DNA from: Echinarachnius parma
Taxonomy: Eukaryota; Echinodermata; Echinoidea; Clypeasteroida; Echinarachniidae
Direction of reading: 5' to 3'
Length of the DNA: 64,000 nucleotides
Assembly: GCA_037951105.1 (NCBI GenBank)
Contig: JBAMJV010005521.1
Coordinates: forward strand, 1-64,000
Shown: positions 11,020 through 23,088 of the stretch, piece after piece
Position numbering within the stretch: the first letter of the stretch is position 1
Layout: each line of letters begins with the position of its first letter
Made by a program: the position numbers and the translations under genes
The notes under the pieces: generated by a model
Databases searched by the model: none
Told to the model about the DNA's origin: nothing
The model's input: only the letters and a program-made list of their open reading frames with translations

Positions 11020-13876
11020 TATTACTATGACTGTCACATATATTACATGTTTATTTACTCTTACAATCTAAATATTCCATCACGGCATACATGGTATCAA
11101 AACCAATATACATAGTTAGCATTTGGAAATAGTTTAAGAATAAATTAATTATGGTATGCAATCACTATTATTGAAGTCTCAACATCTCTTTAAACATGTT
11201 AAAGGACAATGACAGCCAAGCTAAATTTTGATTTCGTAGGCACCAATATATTATGAGGAATGCTCTCTGAATTATGAAGTTTATATTATAATTGGGCAAG
11301 GAACAAGACAACGATTGCACTTTAAAAGTGTCAATTTATTAATTTGGGGGACTCAAAAAAGCAACACACTCTAAGCAGTTGGTCTACCACCCATATGTTT
11401 GTACACAAATTCTGAGATTTGGTGGATCACTTTAATATGAATCTCCACATACCAGCCCTTTTGTGGATAAATGGTGTATTTCGAGTATAAAACCGAGAAA
11501 ATGACTTTGAAGTTTGAGAATTTCGTTTTGATATAGAAGCCTTAAGAATAGCTAAATGCTGGTGAAGTTTTAGAATTCAATTTATCGTTCAAATATAATT
11601 TCCATATAGTTTTTAATTTTTTGTTTCTATTTTCTATATTTAGAACAAGATTCATTTTTATCCAGATACACCCTTCGGCCCAAAAAAATTAACTCACGCC
11701 GTATTAGTCTATATTTGGCAAAAGGGTGTATCTGCACATACACCCTTCTGCCCAAATAAATGAGTGAATTATTTCGTTTAGATAGTATGCAGAAAGTGTG
11801 TATCTGCAGATACGCCGTACAAATTCTGTCACATTTTGTTGGCAGAAGAGTGTATCTGCAGATACACCCTCTTGCCAAAATAAATGAGTACATTATTTCG
11901 TTAACATAATTGGGCAGAAAAGGTGCATCTGCTACACTATTCAAATTCCTTTACTAATTTGGGCATTACCCTTTTTCCCAAAGAATTAATAAAAGGAGTA
12001 AAAAATTACTGCACATGAGTCCTATTATCTCGAAAACTAAAGTTCGAGCACTTTTACAAACTTTGCTAAATGAAGATTTTAAGCTCAAAAACCCCACAAA
12101 TAGAAAATCAGTACCGAAGGCAATTCTTTCAGTAACAGATTTGCGTGCGATTCAGTGACTGCTTAGAATGTTTACCTTTATGAGACGACCAGGGTCATAT
12201 GGCGCACATTACACCAACAACCACTGTGCTTTGTTTGATTATCATTGACCTTGACTACAACCTCTTTATTCCTGATGACGCGATTCTGACCAGATTCATG
12301 GTGTGGGCTGGATGAATGGAGATGCAGCATAGATCTCAACTCTGATGAGGTGGCTGCCTTTAGTGTTTTTTTTTTTTAGATGCTTTTTTTTAAGTTCCGC
12401 TTCTTGTAGACGTCCAGCAGTATCCGAACAAGGTTGAGTTTCTAAGGTCCTATGAAACATTCATGAGTCCAACCTTTAACATACCTAAGCCAATTATGTT
12501 CATGTCAGTAATACCTCCTTTGCAAGCTTCACGATGTATATCCTTTAGACCTATAATGAGGCTCACTCTCAAGCGTGTCTTGTAAGCCTGCAGACACACT
12601 TCATCCAAACTGGGTGGTTAGACCTCGATTATAATTTTGTATGGAGTACATTGTTGAAGGATTGGTCTTTTGAACAGCCCTTTTCATCCTCCCCTGTATC
12701 TGATTCAAGGGATAAAAGCTGTATATGCGATTTGTTTGAAAGATGTTGTATCATTTGATAGTATTTTAACTAAATCTATACAAATTATGACATTAACAAC
12801 TCGTATTCTTATGTATTTTTTTGTTTTGTATTGCTTATTTGTGTTATTGTTTATTGATGTACATACTTAGTATCATTATATAATGCTCTTAATAGTTATC
12901 TTAAATGTGAATTAAGTTTAAACAAATTGAAATATAGCCTATTTTTCGTTTTGAAGAATTTAGTTGTCTTTTATACATAAGCGCTGTATACGAAATTTCA
13001 TGTCCGTGTGTGACGCATCACGTTTTAACGAGGTTTGACACGGTAAGCAAGTATACAATATGCTCAAATGTGGTATCAAACGATGCGCAGGCGTTTAGTG
13101 AAGACCTCTATGATAAAAACAAGCTGGAATCAGCAGGGCATTGTGGTTTAATTGTGCAAGATGTGTGACTTGGTATTCATGACCTCTAAGGCTAAAACAC
13201 ACTATTTAGCTGCATAGGGGTGAATATCTCAAAACCCATCCTGTGGACTTCCAGTAGCTCGTTCGCGAGGTGGTCCACATAGGTTGTGATCCTAGAAGAT
13301 CCTAGAAGCCATTTCTAGTGGCCAACCTTTTAAAACAGGCAAAAGCTGAAAAAACCCTTTTCCCCCTGGGTAATAGGTCACTGAGTTAGTATTGTCATCC
13401 GCATATCATCATTATCGTAATAGACCACAAATCAAATCATGAACATAATAATAATCATATCCTTTATATACATTGCGCCTTACATGATTGATCATGATTC
13501 TGACATGTCTTAGCGCCTGACAGCTGTTTCACATTGTAACTATCATGTTAATCTTCATTTTAATTGTCAAACTCTTTATATGTATGCGCTCTATTTCAGT
13601 GTTATATTATAGTTATACACGATTATTTTCTTAATAAGATTATGTTTTATTATCGTGTGTTTGTAATTATATTGGACATACACTTTCTGTGCAGCATTTA
13701 TACCTGACAAGTTAAGTTAAGTGATGTGTAGATACATTTTATAACAAAACAAAATAATAACAAATTTACACAAACAAGCAAACAATAAAACGGTTCAACA
13801 AAACCATGGTGCACCAAACAGTCATTAAAAACCATCACCCAACACAAACAACCAAGAAAAGGATTCTTGTAAACAG

Positions 13877-15996
13877 ATAAATTGTTTTGTGATTTTTTGG
13901 TTGATCCTAACCCCCACTCTCTATTTTTTACTCCAACCCACCCCGAGGAGATTTTAGGAATAATAATGAATCTTTGTGACAAAAAAAGCTCAGGGTTTGA
14001 TGGAATTAATAATTTTCTTTTAAAAAATATAATACATGAAATAATTTCCCCTTTAGTGTTCATTTTGAATTTGTCTTTAATGAATGGGATTGTTCCCAGC
14101 AAAATGAAAATTGCTAAAGTAATTCCAATTTTTAAAAAGGGTGACCCACAAATGATAACTAATTATAGACCAATTTCATTATTGACTTCTTTCTCAAAAA
14201 TTCTTGAAAAAATAGTTTATTCACGGACATGTTCTTTTTTAACACACCATAATATAATTTGTAAATCACAATTTGGATTTAGAGAAAAACATAATACTAC
14301 CCATGCAATGTTAACGCTTATTGATACAGTTTCTCGTGCTATAGACCGTTCTGAGCATGCAGTTGGTATCTTCCTGGACTTCTCCAAGGCCTTCGATACC
14401 ATCAATCATGATATACTTATCTACAAACTCCAGCACTATGGTATAAGAGGGAGTGCCTTGGAGTGGTTCAGGAACTACCTAACGGGTAGACAGCAATACG
14501 TTTCTTTGAATGGTTTTTATTCATCCTTACAAGATGTTCGATGTGGTGTCCCACAAGGTAGTCTCCTTGGACCGCTCTTATTTATAATTTATATAAATGA
14601 TTTTTATGCATCTTCAAAAGCTCTATCATTTGTATTTTTTACAGATGACTCGAGTCTTTTTTTTTCTCACCCAGACTCTAACGACCTTCTTACAATTGTG
14701 AATAATGAATTAAAGCAAGTTATGGTGTGGATAAAGGCTAATAAATTATCTTTGAACTTAGACAAAACGAACTATATGTTATTTAGTAATATGCTTAAAG
14801 ATCTCCCAGGTGATATTATTTTTGATAATACTGTTCTTGTAAAAGTTTCCAATACTAAATTTTTGGGTTTATTAGTAGATGATAAATTATCTTGGAAATT
14901 TCATATAGACAATCTATGTAAAACAATTTCACGCAATGTAGGAATACTTTATAAACTGAAGTATTTTGTCCCAGAAGATATTTTATTACTCTTATATTAT
15001 ACATTGATTTTTACACATTTAAATTATGGTATTCTTGCGTGGGGTAACGCAGCAAAAGTACATTTAGATAGATTGTTATTGTTACAAAAAAAGGCAATAC
15101 GCATAATAACAAACTCTCCATTTTTGGCGCACACAAATAAGTTATTTTATGAAAAGCAAATATTAAAAATTAATGACTTGCATTTGTATAATTTAGGCCA
15201 ATTTATGTTTTTATTAAATTCACATGAACTTCCATTAATTTTGTTAGAGAAATTTATGAAGAATAATCTTATACACACATACCCAACTAGACAGGCTAAC
15301 TTGTTTCATTTACCCCTCTATAGAACCGCTCTTGCTAACAGAACTTTCTTATACTCTGGCCCTAGGTTGTGGAACTCACTGGATCAATCGTTGAGAGATT
15401 CACTTACTTTAAATACATTTAAATTAAAGTTAAAAAAACAACTTATAGCTCAATATAAAATTGATTAATTCTGTATAGTATATACATACGTGGTTTTTGA
15501 GCGCGAAATAATGATGTTCCTCATGTACCGTGTCCTCTCCAACCCTCTCATTCTCTATTTTCTCTGTATGTTCATTCCTCACAATCTCTTTGCAGACTGC
15601 TGAGCATTGTATGTTGTTTGTCTCGTCTTGTCCTTTTTTTTGTTTTATGTCTTTAATTTTTAGTTTATTTTCTATTTTTTTGTATTTGTTATTTTTTGTT
15701 GTTGTCATTATACATCTTTTTCCTTATAATGAATTTCGCATTTTGCCCGGAGGCCTATGGCCCACAAGCTTTGCTTTTTACATAGGCCTCCTCCGCACGT
15801 TCATTTTATTTATTATGATTTTTTGTAAAATTATATAAATATTCAATTTTGTTAAATTTTGTATTTTGTATACATTGGTTTATTTTAGAACAAAAACTAT
15901 ATTGATTTTTGTTAATTATTTTGCCCATCATACCTTTGTATTTTGTAAATAATTATGTTGAAAAAGTGTGGAAATAAAATATATCAAATATATATT
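13877..15996 (+). mobile_element. 5'-truncated CR1-like LINE
   Basis: Boundaries come from copy 2, which reads GTAAACATTAAAGAATGTGG straight through at about 55425-55445. The insert holds the C-terminal half of a LINE open reading frame, then a 3' region with GGAGGCCTATGGCCCACAAG, ending in AT-rich tail sequence (ATATCAAATATATA) before TTAAAG. Confidence 0.85.
13882..15468 (+). CDS. Reverse transcriptase of a 5'-truncated CR1-like LINE
   Basis: A continuous frame of 528 codons with the reverse transcriptase boxes in order: KSSGFDGINNFLLK (about 32-46), VIPIFKKGD with NYRPISLL (about 80-100), SQFGFREKHNTTHAM, IFLDFSKAFDTINH (about 165-178), GVPQGSLLGPLLFIIYINDF (about 217-237), FTDDSSLFF (about 250-259) and a thumb ending LRDSLTLNTFKLKLKKQL. 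The active site reads FTDD where YADD or FADD is usual; both aspartates remain. The endonuclease half and any first frame are missing, so it cannot mobilise itself. The open frame with no stops points to a recent insertion. The ATG at the given start is accidental, because the element begins a few bases upstream inside the frame. Confidence 0.9.
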   Translation: MFCDFLVDPNPHSLFFTPTHPEEILGIIMNLCDKKSSGFDGINNFLLKNIIHEIISPLVFILNLSLMNGIVPSKMKIAKVIPIFKKGDPQMITNYRPISLLTSFSKILEKIVYSRTCSFLTHHNIICKSQFGFREKHNTTHAMLTLIDTVSRAIDRSEHAVGIFLDFSKAFDTINHDILIYKLQHYGIRGSALEWFRNYLTGRQQYVSLNGFYSSLQDVRCGVPQGSLLGPLLFIIYINDFYASSKALSFVFFTDDSSLFFSHPDSNDLLTIVNNELKQVMVWIKANKLSLNLDKTNYMLFSNMLKDLPGDIIFDNTVLVKVSNTKFLGLLVDDKLSWKFHIDNLCKTISRNVGILYKLKYFVPEDILLLLYYTLIFTHLNYGILAWGNAAKVHLDRLLLLQKKAIRIITNSPFLAHTNKLFYEKQILKINDLHLYNLGQFMFLLNSHELPLILLEKFMKNNLIHTYPTRQANLFHLPLYRTALANRTFLYSGPRLWNSLDQSLRDSLTLNTFKLKLKKQLIAQYKID

Positions 15997-17235
15997 AAAG
16001 TATGTGGCATGTATTGGACTTGTTCGATTGCTGAAACAGCAGTTATGAGACAGGTTAGTTTGTATTGGATGAAAACCTTGCCTTTTGAATGATATATACA
16101 TGTGATTATATCACATTGACGTGTCTATCTAGCGTGGGATACACAGGGAGCAGATTGCAGGCTAACTTGGGCTTAAAGCAACTCACAATTTGTTACTGTT
16201 TGAATTTCACATGTATATATATGTAGCTGGAAAGGAAAACTACAATTAGAGTTTAGTGGAGTGTCGTCTTTACATTTGATTGCATAGCTTGGTACGAACA
16301 GTCACGTTCACGTCACGTTCACGTCACGTGAACGGTTCTGTACCTTTTGTGAAACAGGTCACCCAAATCTACGAAGTGTAGGGTAAAGTGACCCAATAAT
16401 TTCTCGTTTTCCATGCCGGTAAAACTCGAATCGTCACGTCTACCAAAACGTGACGTGAGTGTTTAATCATTATTTGTAAAAGTGAAAGCGCTTGTTACTA
16501 AGACTAGTCATGACGTCATCCAGAATATTCTCGACGACACAACTTTTGCGTGTTTAAGGATTTGTCGCAGCGCAACAAAAATTGTATGTAAGTGAATGGG
16601 GACCGCGGACAAAGTATCAGACAGTTGTTAGAGGGAGAAAATAAATCTTTCTAACAGATAACGTTAAATAGAAATGGATAACCAAATTAGAAACTGTGCT
16701 TATATTATGTTTGTCTAAACATTCGTGGTCCAAACGGGAATCGGAAACTGGTTACTCGCTACAGCCAACTACGGAAGAAAAACTATGAGGAAGAAAAAAA
16801 TCAAGTGACATAATGCCAAAGAGGGGAAAGACACATTTATCAATAATTAATCTTCAAAATAGCCGTTTTCTAGTATGAAAAAGGACTGTAAATCTATTTT
16901 TTGCCGCGCGCATCGCGCGCATACAGTTTCTCATATTGCAAGTTTCATTTTGGTTGCGGGAACTCACATTTCGAAATGTGTTGGGCAGTGTAATTTCTCA
17001 AAGGCACACCTCAAACGAAGTTAATTAAACCCTCATCTATAGATAGCCCACCGTCACAGAAAATAAAATAATCTGAAATATATCTTTCAGTCAATTCTGT
17101 CCATATGCGCTGAACGCAAATCATATTGGAATAATTATCATGTCCCCCCACATTTGAAAGTGGTGAAGATTGTCCCCCTCCCTTTGTCATTATGTATGTT
17201 TGGTTCAATACTTATATACTTCATATTACGTGAAA

Positions 17236-17720
17236 TTTCTGTCTCAGGTGTGCACCAAATCGCACAATTTCACGCCCCAAAATACAAAAGCTCCCTACTG
17301 TGGGAGGGGGACACCCCCTCCCACACCCTCCCCCGCTCGGTCGCTTCGCTTCCTCGCAATGTCTCCCCTCCAATTTTGAGAAGTTGTTGGCGCCCTTGCT
17401 AGTTTCATGGGAGCCCAATGCCCTAGACTATATCGATGGCTCTATAGTATACAGGATCGCGTGGATCCATCTCATGCAAGGCTCAATCGTTTCATCTCTA
17501 TGCCCTTTAACAATACGTTACGAGTATAGGTTCACTATTTTATACAATTTTAACACCCATGATCTTGATAGGGGTTGCAAATGTCTGAAATCTCTAAAAG
17601 CTTCCGGGGGCTCCGCCCCCTGGACCCCCATTATTGTCCCCAAATGTGGGTGGTCCCCAAATGTGGGTGGCCCCCAAAATCAGGTCTTCGAGCCATCCAG
17701 ACACTTTCAATGAGCGCATA
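17236..17720 (+). repeat. G/C-rich dispersed repeat copy plus a second G-rich unit
   Basis: Bases 17236-17410 belong to the family at 1483-2430 (GTGGGAGGGGGACACCCCCT, then TCGGTCGCTTCGCTTCCTCG). At 17610-17690 follows a different unit with GGGGGCTCCGCCCCCTGG and repeated CCCCAAATGTGGGTGG. Open frames here are low-complexity artefacts. Confidence 0.6.
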
Positions 17721-18254
17721 ATAAAACTTCCGGGCATGCCAATGTGGGGATTTTAGCTCTCTCAGTGGTCACTCTGGATTTGTTTTTCAAATTTCGCCCC
17801 CCCCAATATCAAAAACGGATCGACGCCCCTGGCTAGCCACCCCAACCGCCAGGCGCCAGGGGCTCCGGCCGCGGCCCGTGGTGCTTGCCTAGCAGTACAC
17901 GGTAAGGTGGCCAGCTGTTATTGCCGGGTTTAGTTAACAACACAATTACTTCAAGGGTGACAAGTTACCAATTTGTTTTGAGCGTCCCTTTGGCCCTGTG
18001 TATGCATACTTCAACAATTATTAATTAGGCTCATCTTCAAATCAGACGGTGTGCAAATTATTTCATTATTACTGCATTATCAGAATATCTTTATGTACAT
18101 GCAACAAGGCCAATCATCGAGCTTACACTACAATACATGCCCAAACTTCAAGATTACAGACTATGAGATTTTTTTCTTATATTTAAGCCACCTATGAGGT
18201 GTCTTAAATTTAGGACAAAAATCTTACGCTGAAATGTTTATGGAATACCAATGC

Positions 18255-18435
18255 TTGTTTAAGCAAATTTGCTTAAGCAAATTTGCTTATAATAAGCAAA
18301 AAAACTTAGCAAATTTGTTTACCGAAAGTGCGTCTAAAATGTAAGCAAATTTGCTTACGAGGGAATTTAAGCAAAAATGCTTAGATCTAAGCATTTTTGC
18401 TTATAATAAGCAAAAATTCTAAGATTTCTTGCTTA
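18255..18435. repeat. AAGCAAA palindrome cluster with a perfect 36-bp palindrome
   Basis: Many inverted copies of TTAAGCAAATTTGCTTAA and TTATAATAAGCAAA. Bases 18368-18403 are a perfect palindrome with no spacer, centred on AGATCT; one half is TAAGCAAAAATGCTTAGA. Confidence 0.9.
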
Positions 18436-18889
18436 TATATGTGTTTATGGAATACAGGCCCTGATGCGTCGCGACGATATCGACGAGATTCGAGAGCGAG
18501 GCCGAGGCGGGGCCGAGGCACAGTTTGACGACGCGGCGATCGTGTAAATTGCAGGCTAGGCGCCGGATTAAAACAACATACGAGACAAAACTCAGAAACA
18601 AACCACAATCCTTGTAACAATTATATGTTTTTCATTTCCAACAATATGTGAACTTAAATTGCGACATTTTGACTCTTGTGAGTTGTGAAAAGTGAAAACT
18701 TTGCCTTTTCACTCTCATGCATGACTTGACAAATCAATTTTATCAGTAGGGTAGCTACGGGGGGGGGGCATATATTCTGAAAAAAACAATAGAAAACATA
18801 AGGGCACATTTAGGTGTGCCCCCCAATAATTTTGGGCGACTGGACCTGGTCTAGACTTTTTGCTTGGTCCTGGACTAGATATCTTCCAC

Positions 18890-19170
18890 GGTCATGGTCC
18901 TGGCTACAAAAATTGGTCCTGGTCCTGGTCTAGGCCTAAAAAAAGGTACTGACAAAAAATTACGACTACCCCCCCCCCCCCCTCCCCCGCTGACAGGATT
19001 TTATGAACCGCTAGGTCCTGGTCCTGTTGGAACCGGTCCTGGTCTAGGCTTCGACAAAAATATTACGACTAAGCCTACCCCCCCCCCCCCCCCCCCCCCC
19101 TCCGCCGCTGACAGGATTTTTTCAACTACTTGGTCCTGGTCTAGGTTAAAAAACAAAACCTTGAAAAAAT
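18890..19170 (+). repeat. Diverged ~110-bp tandem repeats (GGTCCTGGTCTAGG and poly-C)
   Basis: Two to three units, each with GGTCCTGGTCTAGG, an A-rich stretch, TTACGACTA, a long C run and GCTGACAGGATTTT. The last C run is the breakpoint of the 1.64-kb tandem duplication. Confidence 0.7.
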
Positions 19171-22100
19171 CTTGGGTTCGCTAGTGATTTTGTTGCCCCC
19201 CAATCAGTCCGACCACGCTACACCCCTGAATTATATTATCACACACAAGTAATCAATACGTGTAGAAACAAGTTATTTTGCTCAAAACCTATTCGTTAAA
19301 ATTATTTCGCTATTTTTATAAAGGGGGACTTTCATTTGTTGTTGTTTTTATTACATGTTTGTTTTGGAATAACATATACCATTGTGTCTGGGTGTGCATG
19401 CATTTGTCTAGCTGTGTCATTATCATCCTTTGATAAGTGTATGCGCTTTTCCTAACACTATACACGATACTTTATTATATAATTTTATATTTTATTGTAC
19501 ATTATATATTTGTACATTTCATTGTATTAGTTTCACTAGCATTAGCTGCATCATTAGTACACTGAGTAATGGTAGCAGTGGCCGCACACATGTTTTTTTT
19601 TCAAAGGGGAATGAGAGGGGGTTATTTCGTCAGCCTATGAATGGTACATTTTGTTTCATTCATCTTCGGCCTGAACCAGCTATTTTGCCATTAGTCTTTT
19701 CTCAATGACAATTTGCGTTATTTTTTAAAACGCCAGCGGCAATTTACGTGAGCTTTCGTAGATTGCATATAGCAGGTCAAAAAATTGTTTGGTCACGTTA
19801 CCCTACACTTCGTAGATTTGGGTGACCTGTTTCACAAAAGGTACAGAACCTGAACGTGACGTGAACGTGACGTGAACGTGACTGTTCGTACCAAGCCCAG
19901 AATGCATGCTTATCATTTGCTAAACTCCAAAAAGAAGCCTGATTGCATCTAGTTTTGAATATACAGTATACTGGGTGTTATATGAAACAATATCGCATGA
20001 ATTGTTTGCATGTACTTTTAATATTTCACGTAAAAGTCACCTTTGTACATGTTTCGGCACAATGTCAGGATATGGGGATATGGGGTTGAATATTTAATTT
20101 TCCCCTGTCCGCTCTTGCCCGCTAGATGGTGATACACTCGACATATCCATTTAGATTAGTGGTCCACTTACGAGAGCGATCCAATTATGGAAAATGAAAA
20201 AGGGAAAATTAAATATTCACCGCAGTCTAAACTGTACTAGATATGGGAGATTTAGAGTTCCACGTTTGTAAGAAGGAATTATCTTATGATCTCTAACCAA
20301 CACAACTTGCATGTTATACGTTATACATGAAAGGCAAATTTATCTTTGACAGTCATTCGAAATCAATCTTATTGAACTTGTAATGAGAAGAGCGCCAGCT
20401 ATTGGCAAAAGTGAGAGGATAAATATGGCGATCTGCGTATCAGTCGACTTCCAGAAGTTCGAGAGAATAGAGACAATGTAAGTCACTAATTCCAGACTTG
20501 AAGAGTCATTTGTTGTCATGTGACTACAACAAGCTTAACTGAAATCTCATGTTTTATGTTAGGATATCATCATTGAATAATATATAGTTATGTCTAACAT
20601 TTGTACATTTTGTACATTCGTTTGTAGGCAACATTTTAATAAAACACAATAAATGGACCAAAAAACGTATGTTTTCCAAATAATTTGTATTCAAAATATG
20701 AAATAAGACTTAGTACAAATACCCCCCCCCCCCCCCCCGCCGCTGACAGGATTTTTTCAACTACTTGGTCCTGGTCTAGGTTAAAAAACAAAACCTTGAA
20801 AAAATCGTGGGTTCGCTAGTGATTTTGTTGCCCCCCAATCAGTCCGACCACGCTACACCCCTGAATTATATTATCACACACAAGTAATCAATACGTGTAG
20901 AAACAAGTTATTTTGCTCAAAACCTATTCGTTAAAATTATTTCGCTATTTTTATAAAGGGGGACTTTCATTTGTTGTTGTTTTTATTACATGTTTGTTTT
21001 TGGAATAACATATACCATTGTGTCTGGGTGTGCATGCATTTGTCTAGCTGTGTCATTATCATCCTTTGATAAGTGTATGCGCTTTTCCTAACACCATACA
21101 CGATACTTTATTATATAATTTTATATTTTATTGTACATTATATATTTGTACATTTCATTGTATTAGTTTCACTAGCATTAGCTGCATCATTAGTACACTG
21201 AGTAATGGTAGCAGTGGCCGCACACATGTTTTTTTTTCAAAGGGGAATGAGAGGGGGTTATTTCGTCAGCCAAATTTCTTTGAGCGGGGGGGGGGGGGGG
21301 GGGGGGCGGGGTTAGCTGTAGATATTTGGAGTCAATTAAAAACAGCCAAAACAGTATTTTTGGGGTACAGGGGAGGGTGACCCCCCCCCCCCCCCTACCC
21401 GCCCCCATGGGTACGCCTATGAATGGTACATTTTGTTTCATTCATCTTCGGCCTGAACCAGCTATTTTGCCATTAGTCTTTTCTCAATGACAATTTGCGT
21501 TATTTTTTAAAACGCCAGCGGCAATTTACGTGAGCTTTCGTAGATTGCATATAGCAGGTCAAAAAATTGTTTGGTCACGTTACCCTACACTTCGTAGATT
21601 TGGGTGACCTGTTTCACAAAAGGTACAGAACCTGAACGTGACGTGAACGTGACGTGAACGTGACTGTTCGTACCAAGCCCAGAATGCATGCTTATCATTT
21701 GCTAAACTCCAAAAAGAAGCCTGATTGCATCTAGTTTTGAATATACAGTATACTGGGTGTTATATGAAACAATATCGCATGAATTGTTTGCATGTACTTT
21801 TAATATTTCACGTAAAAGTCACCTTTGTACATGTTTCGGCACAATGTCAGGATATGGGGATATGGGGTTGAATATTTAATTTTCCCCCGTCCGCTCTTGC
21901 CCGCTAGATGGTGATACAGTCGACATATCCATTTAGATTAGTGGTCCACTTACGAGAGCGATCCAATTATGGAAAATAAATGAAAAAGGGAAAATTAAAT
22001 ATTCACCGCAGTCTAAACTGTACTAGGTATGGGAGGCTTAGAGTTCCACGTTTGTAAGAAGGAATTATCTTATGATCTCTAACCAACACAACTTGCATGT

Positions 22101-22499
22101 TATACGTAATACATGAAAGGCAAATTTCTCTTTGACAGTCATTCGAAATCAATCTTATTGAACTTGTAATGAGAAGAGCGCCAGCTATTGGCAAAAGTGA
22201 GAGGATAAATATGGCGATCTGCGTATCAGTCGACTTCCAGAAGTTCGAGAGAATAGAGACAATGTAAGTCACTAATTCCAGACTTGAAGAGTCATTTGTT
22301 GTCATGTGACTACAACAAGCTTAACTGAAATCTCATGTTTTATGTTAGGATATCATCATTGAATAATATATAGTTATGTTTAACATTTGTACATTCGTTT
22401 GTAGGCAACATTTTAATGAAACACAATAAATGGACCAAAAAAAGTATGTTATCCAATTAATTTGTATTCAAAATATGAAATAAGACTTAGTACAAATAC
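19080..22499 (+). repeat. Tandem duplication: 19080-20721 and 20722-22499
   Basis: The second unit repeats the first almost base for base. The junction is TACAAATAC joined to a C run at 20720; the second unit leaves at TACAAATACGAGATG (22490), so the join used the C tract. The second unit alone carries a ~150-bp G-run/C-run insert at about 21271-21420, between CAGCC and TATGAATGG. The unit spans the right end of the 3.65-kb element and its flank, so the duplication came after that insertion. Confidence 0.9.
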
Positions 22500-22838
22500 G
22501 AGATGTCAATAATTGTACAACTCACTATACTAACAAATTATTTAGTTAATGTAAACTAGGTACAAAGTAAGTAACTGTATCAATCAGTGAAATCATATTA
22601 TAAAAGCACATTATCATTAAAGAGTTATTAAACTGCATTAACCTATAAGAATCAAACAATGAATTATAAGGATCTGGCATGTGGAGAACGTGACAAATGG
22701 TTTGTTAAATGTTTGTGATTTGATATGTCCTCAAGGTATTGTTTGAACATTTAACCTTAAATGGATGCTATAATTATAATAATATATTACATTTATATAA
22801 CGTTAATTATAATGTTTCTAATCGCATTATTATTACCC

Positions 22839-23088
22839 TTGGTCATCAGGTACAGGTCAAACCTGCACAATTTTCTTGCGCACCGTTTCAATTCCCTGGG
22901 GGCATACTAGCCCAGCTGCCCAACGGGCGCTGAAGGCTAACTAACACCCGACCAAGTACCCATTTATACTCCTGGGTAGAGAGCAGCAATGTGGACTAAT
23001 TGTGTTGCTGAAACGGAGTGGGCTGGGTTCGACCTCGGGATCTCGAGATCGGAAAGCGCGCGCTCTACCAATCTTGCCACACCACGTC
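22839..23088 (-). repeat. tRNA-derived SINE, minus strand
   Basis: Same family as 6766-7056. The head is at 23088 with B box GAGGTCGAACCC; the tail lies at about 22775-22830. Copy 2 has the equivalent SINE at 61590-61853. Confidence 0.85.

Larger units (their letters stand above)
16286..19939. mobile_element. ~3.65-kb inverted-repeat DNA element with 9-bp target duplication
   Basis: TGATTGCAT precedes it (16277-16285) and follows it (19940-19948), while copy 2 has a single TTGATTGCATCTAG. The left end (16286-16402) begins AGCTTGGTACGAACAGTCAC, and about 115 bp of it return inverted at 19782-19896. The inverted repeat contains internal 12-bp direct repeats of ACGTCACGTTC. The right side has 43 extra bases between the inverted repeat and the target duplication. 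A 9-bp duplication fits Mutator-like elements, but no transposase is visible; the interior is other repeats and C runs, so this is a non-autonomous passenger. Its right part is present twice because of a later tandem duplication. Confidence 0.75.
11020..23088 (+). repeat. Copy 1 of a duplicated segment (core ~4.5 kb)
   Basis: Near-identical over long stretches to 48458-61853 in the same orientation. Shared landmarks are ACTGTCACATA at the left edge, the frames at 12670 and 54215, AACCATCACCCAACACAAAC-like sequence near 13830 and 55390, TGTGGCATGTATTGGACTTG at 16003 and 55440, and a minus-strand SINE at the right edge. Insertions private to this copy are 13877-15996, 16286-19939 and the tandem duplicate 20722-22499. 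Without them about 4.5 kb remain, equal to copy 2 without its own. The core has no convincing gene; a shared frame of 66 codons at 12670-12870 is explained by the duplication. Confidence 0.85.

Noticed and set aside
12670-12870. Conserved small protein of 66 codons, also at 54215-54415
   Set aside because: The DNA around it is equally conserved because the whole segment is duplicated, so there is no sign of coding selection.
22003-22305. Membrane-like frame of 100 codons, repeated at about 20250, 56150 and 58500
   Set aside because: It is part of the duplicated core; the other copies have changes that break or shorten the frame, and no family matches.
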